DNA of 64,000 bases from Nicotiana tabacum (lineage: Eukaryota; Streptophyta; Magnoliopsida; Solanales; Solanaceae). The DNA lies in assembly GCF_000715075.1 (NCBI RefSeq), contig NC_134090.1, forward strand, positions 49,235,792-49,299,791, given 5' to 3'. The notes beneath the pieces are model-generated. The model was not told the DNA's origin, searched no databases, and worked only from the letters and a program-made list of their open reading frames with translations. The translations under genes were made by a program, and so were the position numbers. Positions within the stretch are counted from its first letter, which is position 1; each line of letters begins with the position of its first letter. Below are positions 46,061 through 58,110 of this stretch, piece by piece.

Positions 46061-46804
46061 CTTTTTGCACAAATATTGCTCTATTTCTAGTATTATCTAT
46101 TTGCTTTTCAATCGGGCTAAGCTCTACTCTCCATTTCACAAGACTAAGCCTTGTCTTGTTAACATCATATTGTTGCATCCCATGGGCTGGAATATCCCTA
46201 ATCTATCCAAAGGTGCCATAGTCTAAAAGGCATCATCCTCATAGCTGGAAGACATCATGCCATGGCCTGATGATCTCTCAAATTTGCATATCATTATTCA
46301 AAGGCGTCATGGTTCAGAGGCACCATCTTCATAGCCTGAGAACATCATTTCATGTCCTGCGAATCCCTCACTAAACAATGCATGGCCCAGGACATTATGG
46401 TCAGAGGACGTCATCTTTAACCATCCAAATACAACTTTCATGGTCCAAAGGGAATCTGCATCATGTTTAAATTTTCGCACAAATACATGTCGGCAGCATA
46501 TTTTCATCCGCAGGTGAGTAGCAAGCAACCACTATCCTAGAAGGAGCGACCTCGCTCCAGTTCTTTCAAACTGTCTCAAACCTTAACCGCTCGCCATAGC
46601 CGTTTTTGCATCCCATGTTCGTTCTTGCAATGACTTCATCGATATATTCTGCCGATGAATCCAGAACTATACATGGCCCGATTCCTGTAAAACTAGGGAT
46701 ATATAGGCAACTCAAGACCAGAGTCCGTCCTCTGTCTTTCAAAACATCCCGTCCGATCAAAATTGGCCATCATTTCTTTACCCGAAAAATCTTTCATCCT
46801 TCCC
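46061..46804 (+). other. 3' region of element B, last part
   Basis: Non-coding; loose repeats of ATCATCTTCATAGCCTG-like and GACATCAT-like sequence suggest an older decayed tandem array (46215-46420). No gene seen. Confidence 0.55.
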
Positions 46805-46821
46805 GGGTAAAGAGGGACATC
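46805..46821 (+). other. Polypurine tract of element B
   Basis: GGGTAAAGAGGGACATC next to the start of the right LTR. It resembles C's PPT (GCAAAGAGGGGCAAC) in the core AAAGAGGG. Confidence 0.75.
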
Positions 46822-49800
46822 AGTTAATACCAAATTTTCCTCATATATTTTAATACATATATATGCATTCAAAATAGAACATATGCAATTACAATAATGC
46901 ATAAGCATTTTTATAATTTTTCTATAATTTTTAAAATCTCCAAAATGGTTTATTTCTTCCCCTTTTATTTATAAAATTTCCAATAATTATCCTTCAAATT
47001 ATTTTTGTGGTGATTTAGTTATCTAAATTCTTTATTTATGCCAAAATATTATTTAAATATTTTTAGTGCATTTTTTATAATTGCATTTATATTTTAAGGC
47101 TAAATTGCATATCTTTGCAATAATAGCCCTACTAATGCATAATTATTAGTAGGGCATAAAATAATTTTTTATATTTTTAAAATATTAAAAAACTATTTTA
47201 AATTATTTTAGTACACGAAAATATTTTTTAGAAATCATTTATTATTTTGTATAAATTATATAACTATTAAAAGGGGCTATTTAAAATCTAGCCTATTTTT
47301 TTTCCATTTCAGCCCCAATTTAACCCAATTACCAGCCTAACCCAATTCACCTCAGGCCCAAATTCAATTAGACCCGACCCACGCCCCCTAATCTTGGCCG
47401 TTGATCTCTGAGATCAACGGCCCGTATTCATTCTTACCATAATTAACCTAACGACCCCCCTCTAACCTAGAGATCAACGGCCCGTATTCATTCTTACCAT
47501 AATTAACCTAACGACACCCCCTCTAACCTAATTCATTTCCAACCTTACTCTGCCGCCCTCAGTTCCCTTTTCTCTCAAATGCTCTCAAACCTAACCCTAA
47601 TCAAACCTTGCTGACACTCATTTATGGCTATCTCCGGTGGTTTCTCACCACCTCCCAGGCCTCCAATGGCCTCTCTCACGTTAATCTTGCTATCTCCATG
47701 GCCCTCAAGGGACCAGGGCTAGTTGACTTGCATCTATGGTTCCTTTCTCGCCTATTTCAGGCCATTCCAGTGTGATTCCGAGTAAGATCGTCCTATATTG
47801 ACTACGATCTATGGTTTTTTAAGTAGGTTTCTTCACCTCTGTATGGTTCTCTTCGAAACCCTAATTTCTTTTCTAAAAGCCTCTTAGATCTGTACAGATC
47901 TAAGATGATTTGGGTTTGTTTCATGTGAGTTTTACAATAATCTTAAGATTCTTTACAAGAATCGTATGATTTTCAAGCGATTTTCATTTTTTCCTAAACT
48001 AGAGTTTCCGGAATTTCTTTTTAGAAATTGTTTGATGACTTTTTGTGTTTAATCTTCTGCTTCTCATATATTTTGACTACTTTTGTAAGTCTGCTACAAC
48101 CTTAGCTTGCTCATACTGAAAGCCCTAATGTTTTAGGGTTCTTCGTTTGGTTTCTGAGTACTGGTACATCTGAGTATGTTCTTGCTTTGGGTTCTTGTGT
48201 TCTCGTGATTTTCTTGTCCTAATATGCTTCTAATGAATCTCTTAGTTCAACCCTTTCACTGATTCTATATGCTCGTGTTCATCCCTACTATTCATGTCTT
48301 GCCTTGTTTTATATGCTAAACATGTTTACTCTTTCATGACTTTCTCTTTGATTATTCTGAATTCCTTATTTTTTGGTTTGATTTGAACACTTTCCCTTAA
48401 AACTTCAATTCTTACCTCTCTACTCGATTTGATTGAATTGCTTGCTTTAATTATTTTTTCCTTGCCTTGTTTATAATTTGCCTATCATTTCTGATTTGTT
48501 TCCTTAATTAAAACTTTTGTTCATTTACCCCTAATTACCTATTCTATACCTAAACCTTACTTGATTCTTTTCCTTAAATACTTAGCATGCTTTTACCGTT
48601 GATTTAATTGTCCCTTGATTAAGGGAAGAACTTGCTGATTTACATTTGACTTCCCTGATTTGCTACTTGATTGATCTCTTACCTTATTTGTTAAGCTTTT
48701 GATTACTATATAAACCCCCTCTTATTTTAATTTCTGAACAACGAACACAAGTTCAAAGAACACACACTCACACTCAAAACTCTCCTTTCTTTCTCAGCTA
48801 CTTGTGATAATCACTAATCTAGCCAACTGTAAGCCAAGGCTAGATATTGAACTGCACTCGCTTTACATTCTGTGCTCTCTTCATTAACTGGTATGCCTCC
48901 AGTTAGATTTTGAAACTCAACTTTATATGTTCTAAGCCTATACATGTATGCTACTCCTGTATTAGTTATTCAACTTGGTTTCTCTGTTTGTTGTCATTAA
49001 GCATGTTTAAATTCTGCCTTATGAGTAATTAACATGACTGACTTCATTTAAGTTTTTTGATATCTGTCCAGCATGTTTACCTAGTTCCCTTACCCCTCCC
49101 TTTAATTGGTATGACTTTGTTAGTTATTTAGTCTTCTAGTGCATCCAATTGGTCCTGATTATGTTCAATTCTATTCAGCATATCTTTGTTGTCAACATGA
49201 TTCTGTCACATTTGTTCTCTATGTCTATGACTAATTTGTTCAGTATACTCCTAGTTGTTCTGGACATTTGTTGTATAAGTTTCCCTATTTATGTTTCCCT
49301 ATTTATGTTTCCTAATCCCCTTCACCCTTATTTGTAAGCCTGCTTGTTAAGTGAATCTGGGTAGTCCTTGATTAATTAGGTTGTTTGCTGAGTGTGTTTT
49401 CCTCAGAATGATTTCAAAACTGCTGCTCCTACTCCTAACATTCTTCTCAAAAACTAGTCACTCTCAGTATTTTTAAAAAGAGGGTTGTTTCTGAATCTTT
49501 TCACTTCTAACTATTTTACCAAACTCTTTCAAAATCATCATGCACTCTCACATTACTCCTAGAATATTAGGTTCTTCCCCTCTGTCAAGTGTACTGACTT
49601 GAGATACTTGAGATCTCTCTGAACTCTGGCATGTCAGAGCTGGCCTTTCCACACTGCACTAAAGTCAGTTATTATTTGAGAAAAGGTCTAGGTGTGAGCA
49701 CTGCCCGGGGTCCTTAGGGAACTCTGACACACCTAGACATGATATTGTCTATGGAACTTTGGCATTTGAGGCTATTGGAGGCTTGGAAGTCATTTAGGCG

Positions 49801-51415
49801 TACTGTAGACTCCCTCTAGATTAACTTCTGTCCATTTATGTATTTTAATTCATTGGTCTGTAATAACTATTGTAAACAACATTGAGGTGATTAGTGAAAA
49901 TGGGTGGGTAGTTATATATATGTTGGGTAAATTGTGTAGATACCATGCCTATAGGGTCATGTTAATGCATTTGCTATGTTTGCTTTACTTTCACAATATT
50001 AGAGGTCGTGCCTATAGGATCTAAATGGCCTTATAATTAGATGTCATGCCTATAGAGGTAAAGTAATTGAAGTTCAGTTTTTGTTACAACATGTATTCAC
50101 ATTCGTCTTCTTAGATATCATGCCTATAAGTTCAAGAGTCAGCTTTAATAACTAGATACCATGCCTATAGGGATTAAAATCAGCTCTAATAGAAATCATG
50201 CCTATAGAACTTAAAATCAGTTTAGTTAAACAAATCAGTTTAATTCATGTTTGAATTGGTTTAGTTAACTGTCCATTTCTTTAAATGAGTTTTCAAACAC
50301 TGCCTTAAATTAATGCCGCTAGAAAGCATGTCTATAGGATCTCAAGTTGTCCATTTTAAAAACTGCTCACTGTTTTACTACATTCCTAATCAACATAGAT
50401 ACCATGTTTTAGGATGTCACCGTTATGCGTTTAGGCAAGCCTTTAGGGCGATTTAAATTATGCAACTATAAAACTGTGCTTTGTTATTTGAGACTGTGCA
50501 GATTTAACAGGTCTAAAATAAATTAGTAGGCAAGCTAATAGGTCTATGACACTTGGTCCTAATTTATGCTGCTCACCTAGATAACATGTTCTAAGTTTTG
50601 AAACAATTGTCTGAGACGTGCATTTATTTGTTCTGCTTGTAGAGGTAAAAAAATGTGAGCCATTACTTGTTCCTTCTTTATGCGCAGTCCTAAATGTTTT
50701 GATTGGTGCTTAGACTTTTCTCCTTTAAATAACTTAGGAGGGTCTAGAACTATCCAAAAGTAGAGGTCCTAAAATACCTCGAGGCCACGAGGAAGGGGCG
50801 GGTAATGCACGCATAAGACATTTTCAAGGTTGCTAGAGTGCTTTAGGCTACGACCAAGGGGAGGAAATTGGGTAGTAAGGATATAATGACTATGCGCTAA
50901 TGTCACATGTAGCCCCTCATTGAGGAGTGATTACCGGGCATTGCGTGGGGTGATCCTGTAGGCTAACCAACCTAGGACCCCTCTTTCCCAATTCCCGATG
51001 TTTAAACTTTACTTTTCTCTATACATGAAACTTGTTCAAGTCTTTTCCTTTTGTCTCATTACTTGAGTCATACAATGTTCAAAACGTGCCTTTATTTGCA
51101 AGTATGTGTTTAAACTATTTATTTGCTAAAATGACTAATTCACATAGTATAAGTTCGGTCGGGACCCACCGTTGTGGACTAAGAGGGGTGCCTAACACCT
51201 TCCCCTCAAGGTTATTTTGAGCCCTTACCTTTAATCTCTGGTACTGCAAACTAATCTAAGAGTGAATCACTCTAGGTGCCTAACGCACCATAATCCGTTA
51301 GGTGGCGACCCTTCAAAACCCAAATTCCCAAAAGGAAATGAGTTATTACCCCCCATAAATGTCGAAACCCGGACTTCTCTCTCTCCACAGAGGAAAATAA
51401 AAAAGGGTCGCAACA
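46822..51415 (+). repeat. Right (3') LTR of element B, 4.59 kb
   Basis: Starts AGTTAATACC where the left LTR has TGCTGATACC, so the terminal T is mutated, and ends GTCGCAACA. Longer than the left LTR mainly through a 60-bp duplication at 47411-47530. Holds the inverted repeat (47396-47422), TATA box (48707-48714), dispersed CATGCCTATAG motifs (about 49935-50405) and GGGTGCCTAACACCTTCC (51186-51203). Right TSD CGGGG at 51416-51420. Confidence 0.93.
47411..47530. repeat. 60-bp tandem duplication private to B's right LTR
   Basis: AGATCAACGGCCCGTATTCA... occurs twice head to tail (47411-47470, 47471-47530). The left LTR has one copy near 5391. Confidence 0.93.
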
Positions 51416-51420
51416 CGGGG

Positions 51421-52066
51421 CATGCTAGGGCGGTTATCATAAGAAGTGAAAGAGGCGGGATTTCACCCACCTCAAGTGAAAGGCAACTTATCGGTGATGA
51501 CCAAGTGGTGAAAGAATAAGAGATCCCAAACAATATTGTTCAAGCAAATGAGGAAGTTCGTATTGATATTGATGATAGTGTTTAAGAGACTCAAGAGGAG
51601 GTGAACCTATCTAAGGAACACATCATTGACATACCGGAATCAGTAGTGCAAAAGGCGATGGCACCATTGCCTAAGCCTCCACCTCTATACCCTCAAAGAC
51701 TTGCCAAGAAATATGGTATGAATCAATTCAAGAAGTTCATTCAAATGATGAAGAGCCTTTCAACCAATGTACCATTGATAGGATCCTAAGTTGGAGGATC
51801 TCAGTGCTTTCACGATTCTTTGTACAATTGGGAGTCCCGTGTTTGCTAAAGCTCTTTGTGATCTTAGTACAAGTATAATTTCGATGCCCTATTCAGTTTT
51901 CAAGACTTTGGAAATTGGGCAACCAAGACCCACTTCTATGAGATTGCAAATGGCCAATTGTACCATGAAGAGGTCGTTGGGTATGATTAAATATGTTTTG
52001 GTCCGGGTTGATAAATTCATTATTCTGGCGAACTTTATTATTCTAGGTTGTGAAGTTGATTAGTAA
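51421..52066 (+). pseudogene. Athila-like gag end and protease (element A, second segment)
   Basis: Resumes the frame cut at 4798. After a stretch with several stops comes a Pro-rich linker (VQKAMAPLPKPPPLYPQRLAKK, 51655-51715), then the protease (51791-52063) with active-site loop ALCDLSTSI and IILGCEVD. The family pattern at this loop is Asp-x-Gly-like; here Gly is replaced by Ser. Stops at 51787 and 52061 divide it. It would mature the Gag-Pol of element A. Confidence 0.82.
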
Positions 52067-53609
52067 GTGCCTATCTTTCTTGGAGACCTTTCCTTTTCTA
52101 CGTATAAGGCTATTTATGATGTAGAAGTCGGAGAACTCACTTTCCGGGTTGGTGATGAACAAGTGGTATTCCATGTGTGTAAGTCCATGCGGCAACCAAA
52201 TAGCAATGAGGTGTGTTCTTTTGTGGACTTGGTTACCAATGTTATTTTTGATGATCCAAGTGCTACAATCAATGTTGGTGACATGTTAGAGGACGTTTTG
52301 CTCAATTTTGACGATGACAAAATGGATGGTTTCATGAAATCTGTGAACTCTTTGCAAGGAATGGGGTCGTACAACTATGCACCCCGAAAATTATCCTTGG
52401 ATCTTGAGAATATGAAGACTCCTCCTACAAAGCCTTCTATTAAAGAGACGCCTACTTTGGAGTTTAAGCCATTACCTCCACACATTCGGTATGAATTTCT
52501 TGGCCCTTGTTCTACTTTACCGGTTATTCTTTCCTCTTGTTTGACTAATGTGCAGATTGATTCCACATTGGCGGTGTTACAAAAGATAAAGAAGGCTATT
52601 GAGTGGACTTTGGCGGATATTCGGGGTATAAGCCCCGCCTCTTGCATACATAAGATCAAGTTGGAGGATGGTGCTAAACCGTCCATTGAACATCAAAGAA
52701 GACTCAATGAGGCTATGCAATAAGTTGTCAAGAAGGAGATCATCAAGTGGTTGGATGTCAGGGGTTGTCTACCCTATCTCTAATAGTTCATAGACCTCTC
52801 CGATTCAATGTGTCCTAAAGAAGGGGGAATAACGGTGGTTGCCAATGATAAGAATGAGTTCATTCCTATAAGAACGACGACCTGTTGGAAGGTTTGTATT
52901 GATTATTGCAAGATCAATTAAGTTACAAGGAAGGATCACTTTCCACTTCCTTTATAGATCAAATGCTCGATAGATTGGCCAGACGTGCTTTCTATTGTTT
53001 TCTTGATGGGTATTTGGTCTACAACCAAATTCTTATTACTCTGGAAGATCAAAAGCAAACAACCTTTGCATGTCCCTATGGTACTTTTGCTTTCAAGAGG
53101 ATGCCATTTGGTTTGTGCAATGAACCGATGACTTTTCAATGGTGTATGATGTCTATTTTCACGGACATGGTGGGAGTCCTTGAAGTTTTCATGGATGACT
53201 TCTCGATGGTTAAGGATTCTTTTGATGCTTGTCTTGCAAATTTAGACAAAGTGTTGACTAGATGTGAAGAGGCCAACTTAGTGCTCAATTGGGAGAAATG
53301 ACATTTCATGGTTGAGGAAGGTATTGTCCTTGGCCAAAAAATTCAACGAATGAAATTGAAGTTGACAAGGCAAAGATTGAGGTGATTTCTAAGCTTTCAC
53401 CCCTGACTTCAGTGAAGGGTGTGCGGAGTTTCCAAGGCCATATAGGTTTCTACTGGCACTTTATCAAAGATTTCTCTAAAGTGGTGGACCCATTATGTAA
53501 GATCCTTGAGAAGAATGCCAATTTTAATTTCAATTATGATTGTATGAGGGATTTTGAACTATTGAAGCTCAAGTTGACCAATATTCCTATCATTACCGCT
53601 CCCAATTAA
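52067..53609 (+). pseudogene. Athila-like reverse transcriptase (element A)
   Basis: 52067-52723 is open for 218 codons: end of protease, linker, and the RT N-terminal part (EWTLADIRGISPASCIHKI; KPSIEHQRRLNEAM). A damaged stretch (52724-52905) is followed by 52906-53301 with IDQMLDRLARRAFYCFLDG, FAFKRMPFGLCNEPMTFQ and the catalytic FMDD (VFMDDFSMV), the Athila variant of YVDD. The thumb is at 53382-53609 (VRSFQGHIGFYWHFIKDFS). At least four frame breaks; not functional. Confidence 0.88.
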
Positions 53610-53976
53610 AGTTTGCCAAAGTTATTCTCCATACTGATCATGCGACGCTTCGCTATCTTACGAGCAAGAAGGATTCTAAATCCCGCTTGATGAGATGGAT
53701 ACTCTTTTTACAAGAATTTGATATTGATATCTAAGATAGGAAAGGTAGTGAAAACCAAGTGGTTGGCCACTTGTCTCGTTTGGAGGAGGAGGGGAGGCTA
53801 CATGATAGCCTTGAAATCAATGACTCCTTTCCTGATGAGCAACTTTTGGCAATTTCAATGAAAGGGGTGCCATGGTTTTCGAACTTGGCAAATTTTCTTG
53901 TGAATGGAATCATTCTGGATGAGTTCTCTTCAAACCAAAGGAAGAAGCTCAAAAGATATTGTCAAGATTATTATTA
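53610..53976 (+). pseudogene. Athila-like RNase H remnant with internal deletion
   Basis: After the thumb end ITAPN the text jumps to [26 protein letters not shown] (near 53630-53700), so the N-terminal part of RNase H, which carries the first catalytic Asp and the Glu, is gone: roughly 80-100 residues judged from related elements. The rest runs to DHLSRLEEE-like sequence near 53765 and the linker to integrase. Confidence 0.75.
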
Positions 53977-55025
53977 GGATGAACTATACCTTTTCTGAAT
54001 TTTTGCGGATGGGGTGATTAGAAGGTGTGTACCGGAAGAAGAGCAAGGCAACATTCTTGGGGATTGTTATTCTTCACCATATGGTGGTCATCATGGTGGA
54101 GCAAGAACGACGGCCTAAGTTCTTAGTTGTGGTTTCTATTAGCCTACTCTTTACAAAGATGCAAGTAATTTACTAAAAAGATGTGATGAATGTCGATGGG
54201 CCGGTGGAATTTCAAAGAAAAATGATATGCCTCTTACAACCATCTTGGAGATTGATATTTCGATATTTGGGGAACTGACTTTATGGGCCTTTTTGTGAGT
54301 TCTTGTGGAAACACATACATCTTGGTCGCATTGGATTATGTGTCCAAGCAGGTTGAGGCTGCCGCCTTACCCAACAATGAGGCGAGAAGTATAATGACTT
54401 TCTTGAAAAAGAATATTTTTACAAGATTTGGTACTCCATGTGCAATCATAAGCGATGGGGGGTCACACTTTTGCAACAAAGCTTTTGACACTTTATTTAG
54501 AAAGTATGGCGTTACTCACAAAGTCACGACTCCCTATCACCCACAAGCTAGTGGCCAAGTGGAAGTCTCCAACCAAGAGATAAAAAGTGTCTTGTCTAAA
54601 ATGATGAATGCTAATCAAACGGATTGGTCCAAGAAGCTTGTTGATGCGTTATGGGATTATCGAATGGCTTACAAAATACCTATCGGAATGTCTCCATTCC
54701 AGTTAGTGCTCGGTAAAACTTGTCATCGTCTGGTGGAACTAGAGCACAAGGAAATGTGGGCTTTAAAGAAATCGAATCTTGATTGGGATGTAGCCGCTAA
54801 CTTGCGGGTTGCACACTTGAATAAATTGGATAAGTTCTGGTACCATGCATATGCGAGTTCATCCTTGTACAAAGAAAAGATGAAATAACTTCATGACAAA
54901 TACATTTAGAACAAAGAGTTCAAGGGGGGCAATCTTGTATTGTTGTTTGACTCAAGGTTGAGGATGTTTCCAGGGAAGCTAAAATCCAAGTGGGGTGGTC
55001 CGTTTAAAATTTTGGTGTGACACCT
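53977..55025 (+). pseudogene. Athila-like integrase (element A)
   Basis: A zinc-binding HHCC is recognisable (GGHHGG, RCDEC near 54080-54200) despite stops. The catalytic triad is present: Asp in WGTDFMG (about 54275, one frame before the open segment), Asp in [10 protein letters not shown], Glu in GQVEVSNQE. 54283-54888 is open for 201 codons. The C-terminal part (RLRMFPGKLKSKWGGPF, 54955-55005) has a GPY/F-like module. The enzyme would place element A's cDNA into the genome, but the frame is broken before and after the core. Confidence 0.88.
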
Positions 55026-55255
55026 TTTAGTTCATTATATTTGAAGAGCAAGAACAATGAAGTATTCCAAGTCAATGGTCACCGGGTGAAGCACTATTTG
55101 GGCAAGGTTGGAGATAGCCACGTGGTGGTGGTCATTTACTTCACTTGAGGATACTTTGACCGTAGAATTTCGTGTGCCACAGCAGAGGTGCTTGTGCAGT
55201 CACACATTTAACATGCAGACTGCACAATTGGGGGCTTGCCAAAGTGTCAAAAATG
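55026..55255 (+). other. Tail of element A up to the junction with B-family sequence
   Basis: Decayed end of the Athila pol and adjacent 3' sequence, ending ACAATTGGGGGCTTGCCAAA... near 55224-55255. At 55256 it changes without any LTR or TSD into the gag of the B family. The Athila 3' LTR is not in the window. Confidence 0.65.
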
Positions 55256-56298
55256 CAAACTTAGTACAAAGAACCCAGCACCTCCCCAAAACACACAAAA
55301 GCAACATCCACAAAATCCTCCCGCACCAAATCAATACGCAACTCCACCCCAAAATCTCAATCCATTACCAATACCAACTCCGCCACAACATCACCACCAA
55401 CCAATTCAATACCCACCAACCACCACTTACCACACTCCCCAAAACACACCACAACCCATTTTCAATCCTCAATACTCAACTAATGACCATCATTACACTC
55501 AAGTCCCTGGCACCCATCAAAGCAACCCTATATACGTAAAAATCGTACCTCACTCTATCCAACCAATCTCATATACACCGAAATCCTCTAAGAAGGACCT
55601 TCTCATTAAAAACATGGCTGAAGAACTCAAAAAGTTGACAAGTCGAGTTTAGGGTGTCGAAGGAGACAAAGGAATGGAAGGTTTGAATTATGAGAACTTA
55701 TGCATACAGCCAGATGTAGAACTACCGGAGGGATACAAACCTCCCAAGTTCGAGATGTTCGACGGTAAAGGTGATCCTAGGGCTCATTTGAGGACCTATT
55801 GTGACAAGCTTGTTGGGGTCAGGAAAGACGAGAAGATCCGAATGAAACTCTTTATGAGGAGTCTTACTGGAGTTGCTTTGTCCTGGTACATCAGCCAAGA
55901 TCCCAAGAAATGGTCTAATTGGGTGAATATGACGTCGGATTTTATGGACCGGTTTAGGTTCAATACAGAGAATGCACCTGATGTTTTCTACATCCAGAAT
56001 CTTAAGAAGAAACCTACTGAGATTTTCCGCGAGTATGCTACTCGTTGGAGGTCGGAAGCAGCCAATGTCAGGCCATCTTTGGACGAGGAATAGATGAACA
56101 AGTTCTTCGTCAACACAGGATCCAAAATATTATGAAAGGTTGATGGTTATCGAAAATCATAAATTCTCTAATATCATCAAACTTGGAGAAAGAATCGAAG
56201 AAAGAATCAAGAGCGGGATGGTAACGAATTTTGAGGCAGTACAGGCCACAAATAAGGCATTACAATCAGGTGGCATATCGAAGAATAGAGTTGTTGGG
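55256..56298 (+). pseudogene. First gag fragment of D (mosaic)
   Basis: Begins TACAAAGAACCCAGCACC, equal to B near 16238. It covers the Pro/Gln linker and the gag domain (55674-56093, MEGLNYENLC to VRPSLDEE). The SLTGVALSWYISQDPKKW stretch is in frame here, while B and the second gag of D share a 2-nt loss at that point. Stops: TAG near 55650 and 56092. It ends at GGGGCAGTAA, where the text jumps to RT-proximal sequence. Confidence 0.82.
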
Positions 56299-56616
56299 GC
56301 AGTAAATTTGGGGGACGCTGAGACCGTCAAAGAGACTCGCATCAGCATTCACTTGTCACCCCGTAAAATGCGCATTTGGGGTTCCCACAGGAAAGTTACT
56401 GGGATTCATCGTCAGTGGCCGAGGGATCGAGCTGGATCCATCTAAAGTCAAAGCTATTCAGGAGTTACCACCACCTATGAGCAAAAAAGACGTGATGAGC
56501 TTCCTAGGACATCTCAACTATATCAGTCGATTCATAGCACAGTCCACGGTCATATGTAAACCCATCTTCGAGATATTGAGGAAAGATGCCGAAACAAGAT
56601 GGATAGAGGATTGTGA
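56299..56616 (+). pseudogene. Two RT fragments in the mosaic of D
   Basis: 56299-56362 equals B near 19787-19845 (VNLGDAETVKETRISIHLSP); then 56363-56616 equals B from about 20527 to 20785 (thumb, SFLGHLNYISRFI). Both joins sit at short shared sequences: GCAGTAA for the first, ACC for the second. The end runs into ACAATTGGGGGCTTGCCAA, the same Athila-derived string seen at 55224. Confidence 0.8.
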
Positions 56617-58110
56617 ACCCACAATTGGGGGCTTGCCAATACAAAGAACCCAGCACCTCCCTAAAACACACATAAGCAACATCCACAAAATCCTCCTGCA
56701 CCAAATCAATACGCAACTCCACCCCAAAATTTCAATCCATTACCAATACCAACTCCGCCACAACATCACCACCAACCAATTCAATACCCACCAACCACCA
56801 CTTACCACACTCCCCAAAACACACCACAACCCATTTCCAATCCTCAAAACTCAAATAATGACCATCATTACACTCAAGTCCCTGGCACCCATCAAAGCAA
56901 CCCTATATACGTAAAAATCGCACCTCACTCTATCCAACCAATCTCATATACACCGGAATCCTCCAAAAAGGACGTGATCATTAAAAACATGGCTGAAGAA
57001 CTCAAGAAGTTGACAAGTCGAGTTCAGGGTGTCGAAGGCGACATAGGAATGGAAGGTTTGAACTATGAGGACTTATGCATACAGCCAGATGTAGAATTAC
57101 CGGAGGGATACAAACCTCCCAAGTTCGAGATGTTCGACGGTACAGGTGATCCCAGGGCTCATCTGAGGACCTATTGTGACAAGCTTGTTGGGGTCGGGAA
57201 AGACGAGAAGATCCGAATGAAACTCTTTATGAGGAGTATTTGGAGATTCTTTGTCATGGTACATCAGCCAGGATCCTAAGAAATGGTCTAATTGGGTGAA
57301 TATGGCATCAGATTTTATAGACCGGATTAGGTTCAATACAGAGAATGTACCTGATGTTTTCTACATCTAGAATCTTAAGAAGAAACCTACTGAGACTTTT
57401 TGCGAGTATGCTACTCGTTGGAGGTCGGAAGCAGCCAAGGTCAGGCCATCTTTGGACGATGAACAGATGAACAAGTTCTTCGTCTGAGCACAGGATCCAC
57501 AATATTATGAAAAGTTGATGGTTATCGAAAATCATAAATTCTCTGATATCATCAAACTTGGAGAAATAATCGAAGAAGGAATCAAGAACGGGATGGTAAC
57601 GAATTTTGAGGCACTACAGGCCACAAATAAGGCATTACAATCAGGTGGCATATCGAAGAAGAGAGTTGTTGGGGCAGTAATGGTGGCTATGGGCCCAAAA
57701 TCTCCACTTACATATCAAACACCTCCGCCTACATATCAAACACCTCCACCCACATATCAAACACCTCAACCCACATACCAAGCACCACCGCCCACATATC
57801 AACCCTCATCTCCCAGATATTCCCAACTAGTCGCTGTCCATCACACCTATAACTCTCAACCGTCTCATTTCCAATCACCCCCAACTCGTCAAAATATCCA
57901 AAACCATGACCAAACTTTGACCGTAAGCCACCCAGACAGTATACTGCCATTGTTGAGCCTATTGACCAATTGTATGAAAGGCTAAATGTTGCGGGTTACG
58001 TCACTTCTGTTCCTGCTGTGGCATTAAAAAATCCATCCCAATGGGTCAATCCAAACAAAACTTGTGCATACCATTTCGGTATGAAGGGACACACCACTGA
58101 TGAGTGCCGA
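56617..58110 (+). pseudogene. Second gag of D
   Basis: Restarts at the same gag position as the first fragment, after ACAATTGGGGGCTTGCCAA. Pro/Gln linker, gag domain (56974-57500) with the 2-nt loss near 57240 shared with B, TAG near 57368 (CAG in B), then 57515-57985 with five or six YQTPPPT units and the zinc-knuckle motif C-x2-H-x5-H-x4-C near 58065-58110 in an open frame. Role as in B. Confidence 0.85.

Larger units (their letters stand above)
4799..51415 (+). mobile_element. Element B: Ogre/Tat-like LTR retrotransposon carrying two nested insertions
   Basis: Two related LTRs (4799-9327 and 46822-51415), TSD CGGGG, an Arg-type PBS at 9331-9348 and a PPT before the right LTR define the element. 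Removing the solo LTR (11170-15427) and element C (23118-44646) with one TSD copy each leaves about 20.8 kb, a normal size for Ogre-like elements. The order is ORF1, gag, protease, G-patch, RT, RNase H remnant, archaeal-type RNase H, integrase, 3' region with a 29-bp minisatellite. Every reading frame has stops or shifts, so it cannot make functional proteins. A hand count over 240 aligned LTR bases gave 13 differences, so it is older than C. Confidence 0.92.

Noticed and set aside
45997..46226. Open frames at the end of the 29-bp array
   Set aside because: Made of the repeat unit and adjoining non-coding 3' region; no conserved counterpart can be seen since D ends before it.
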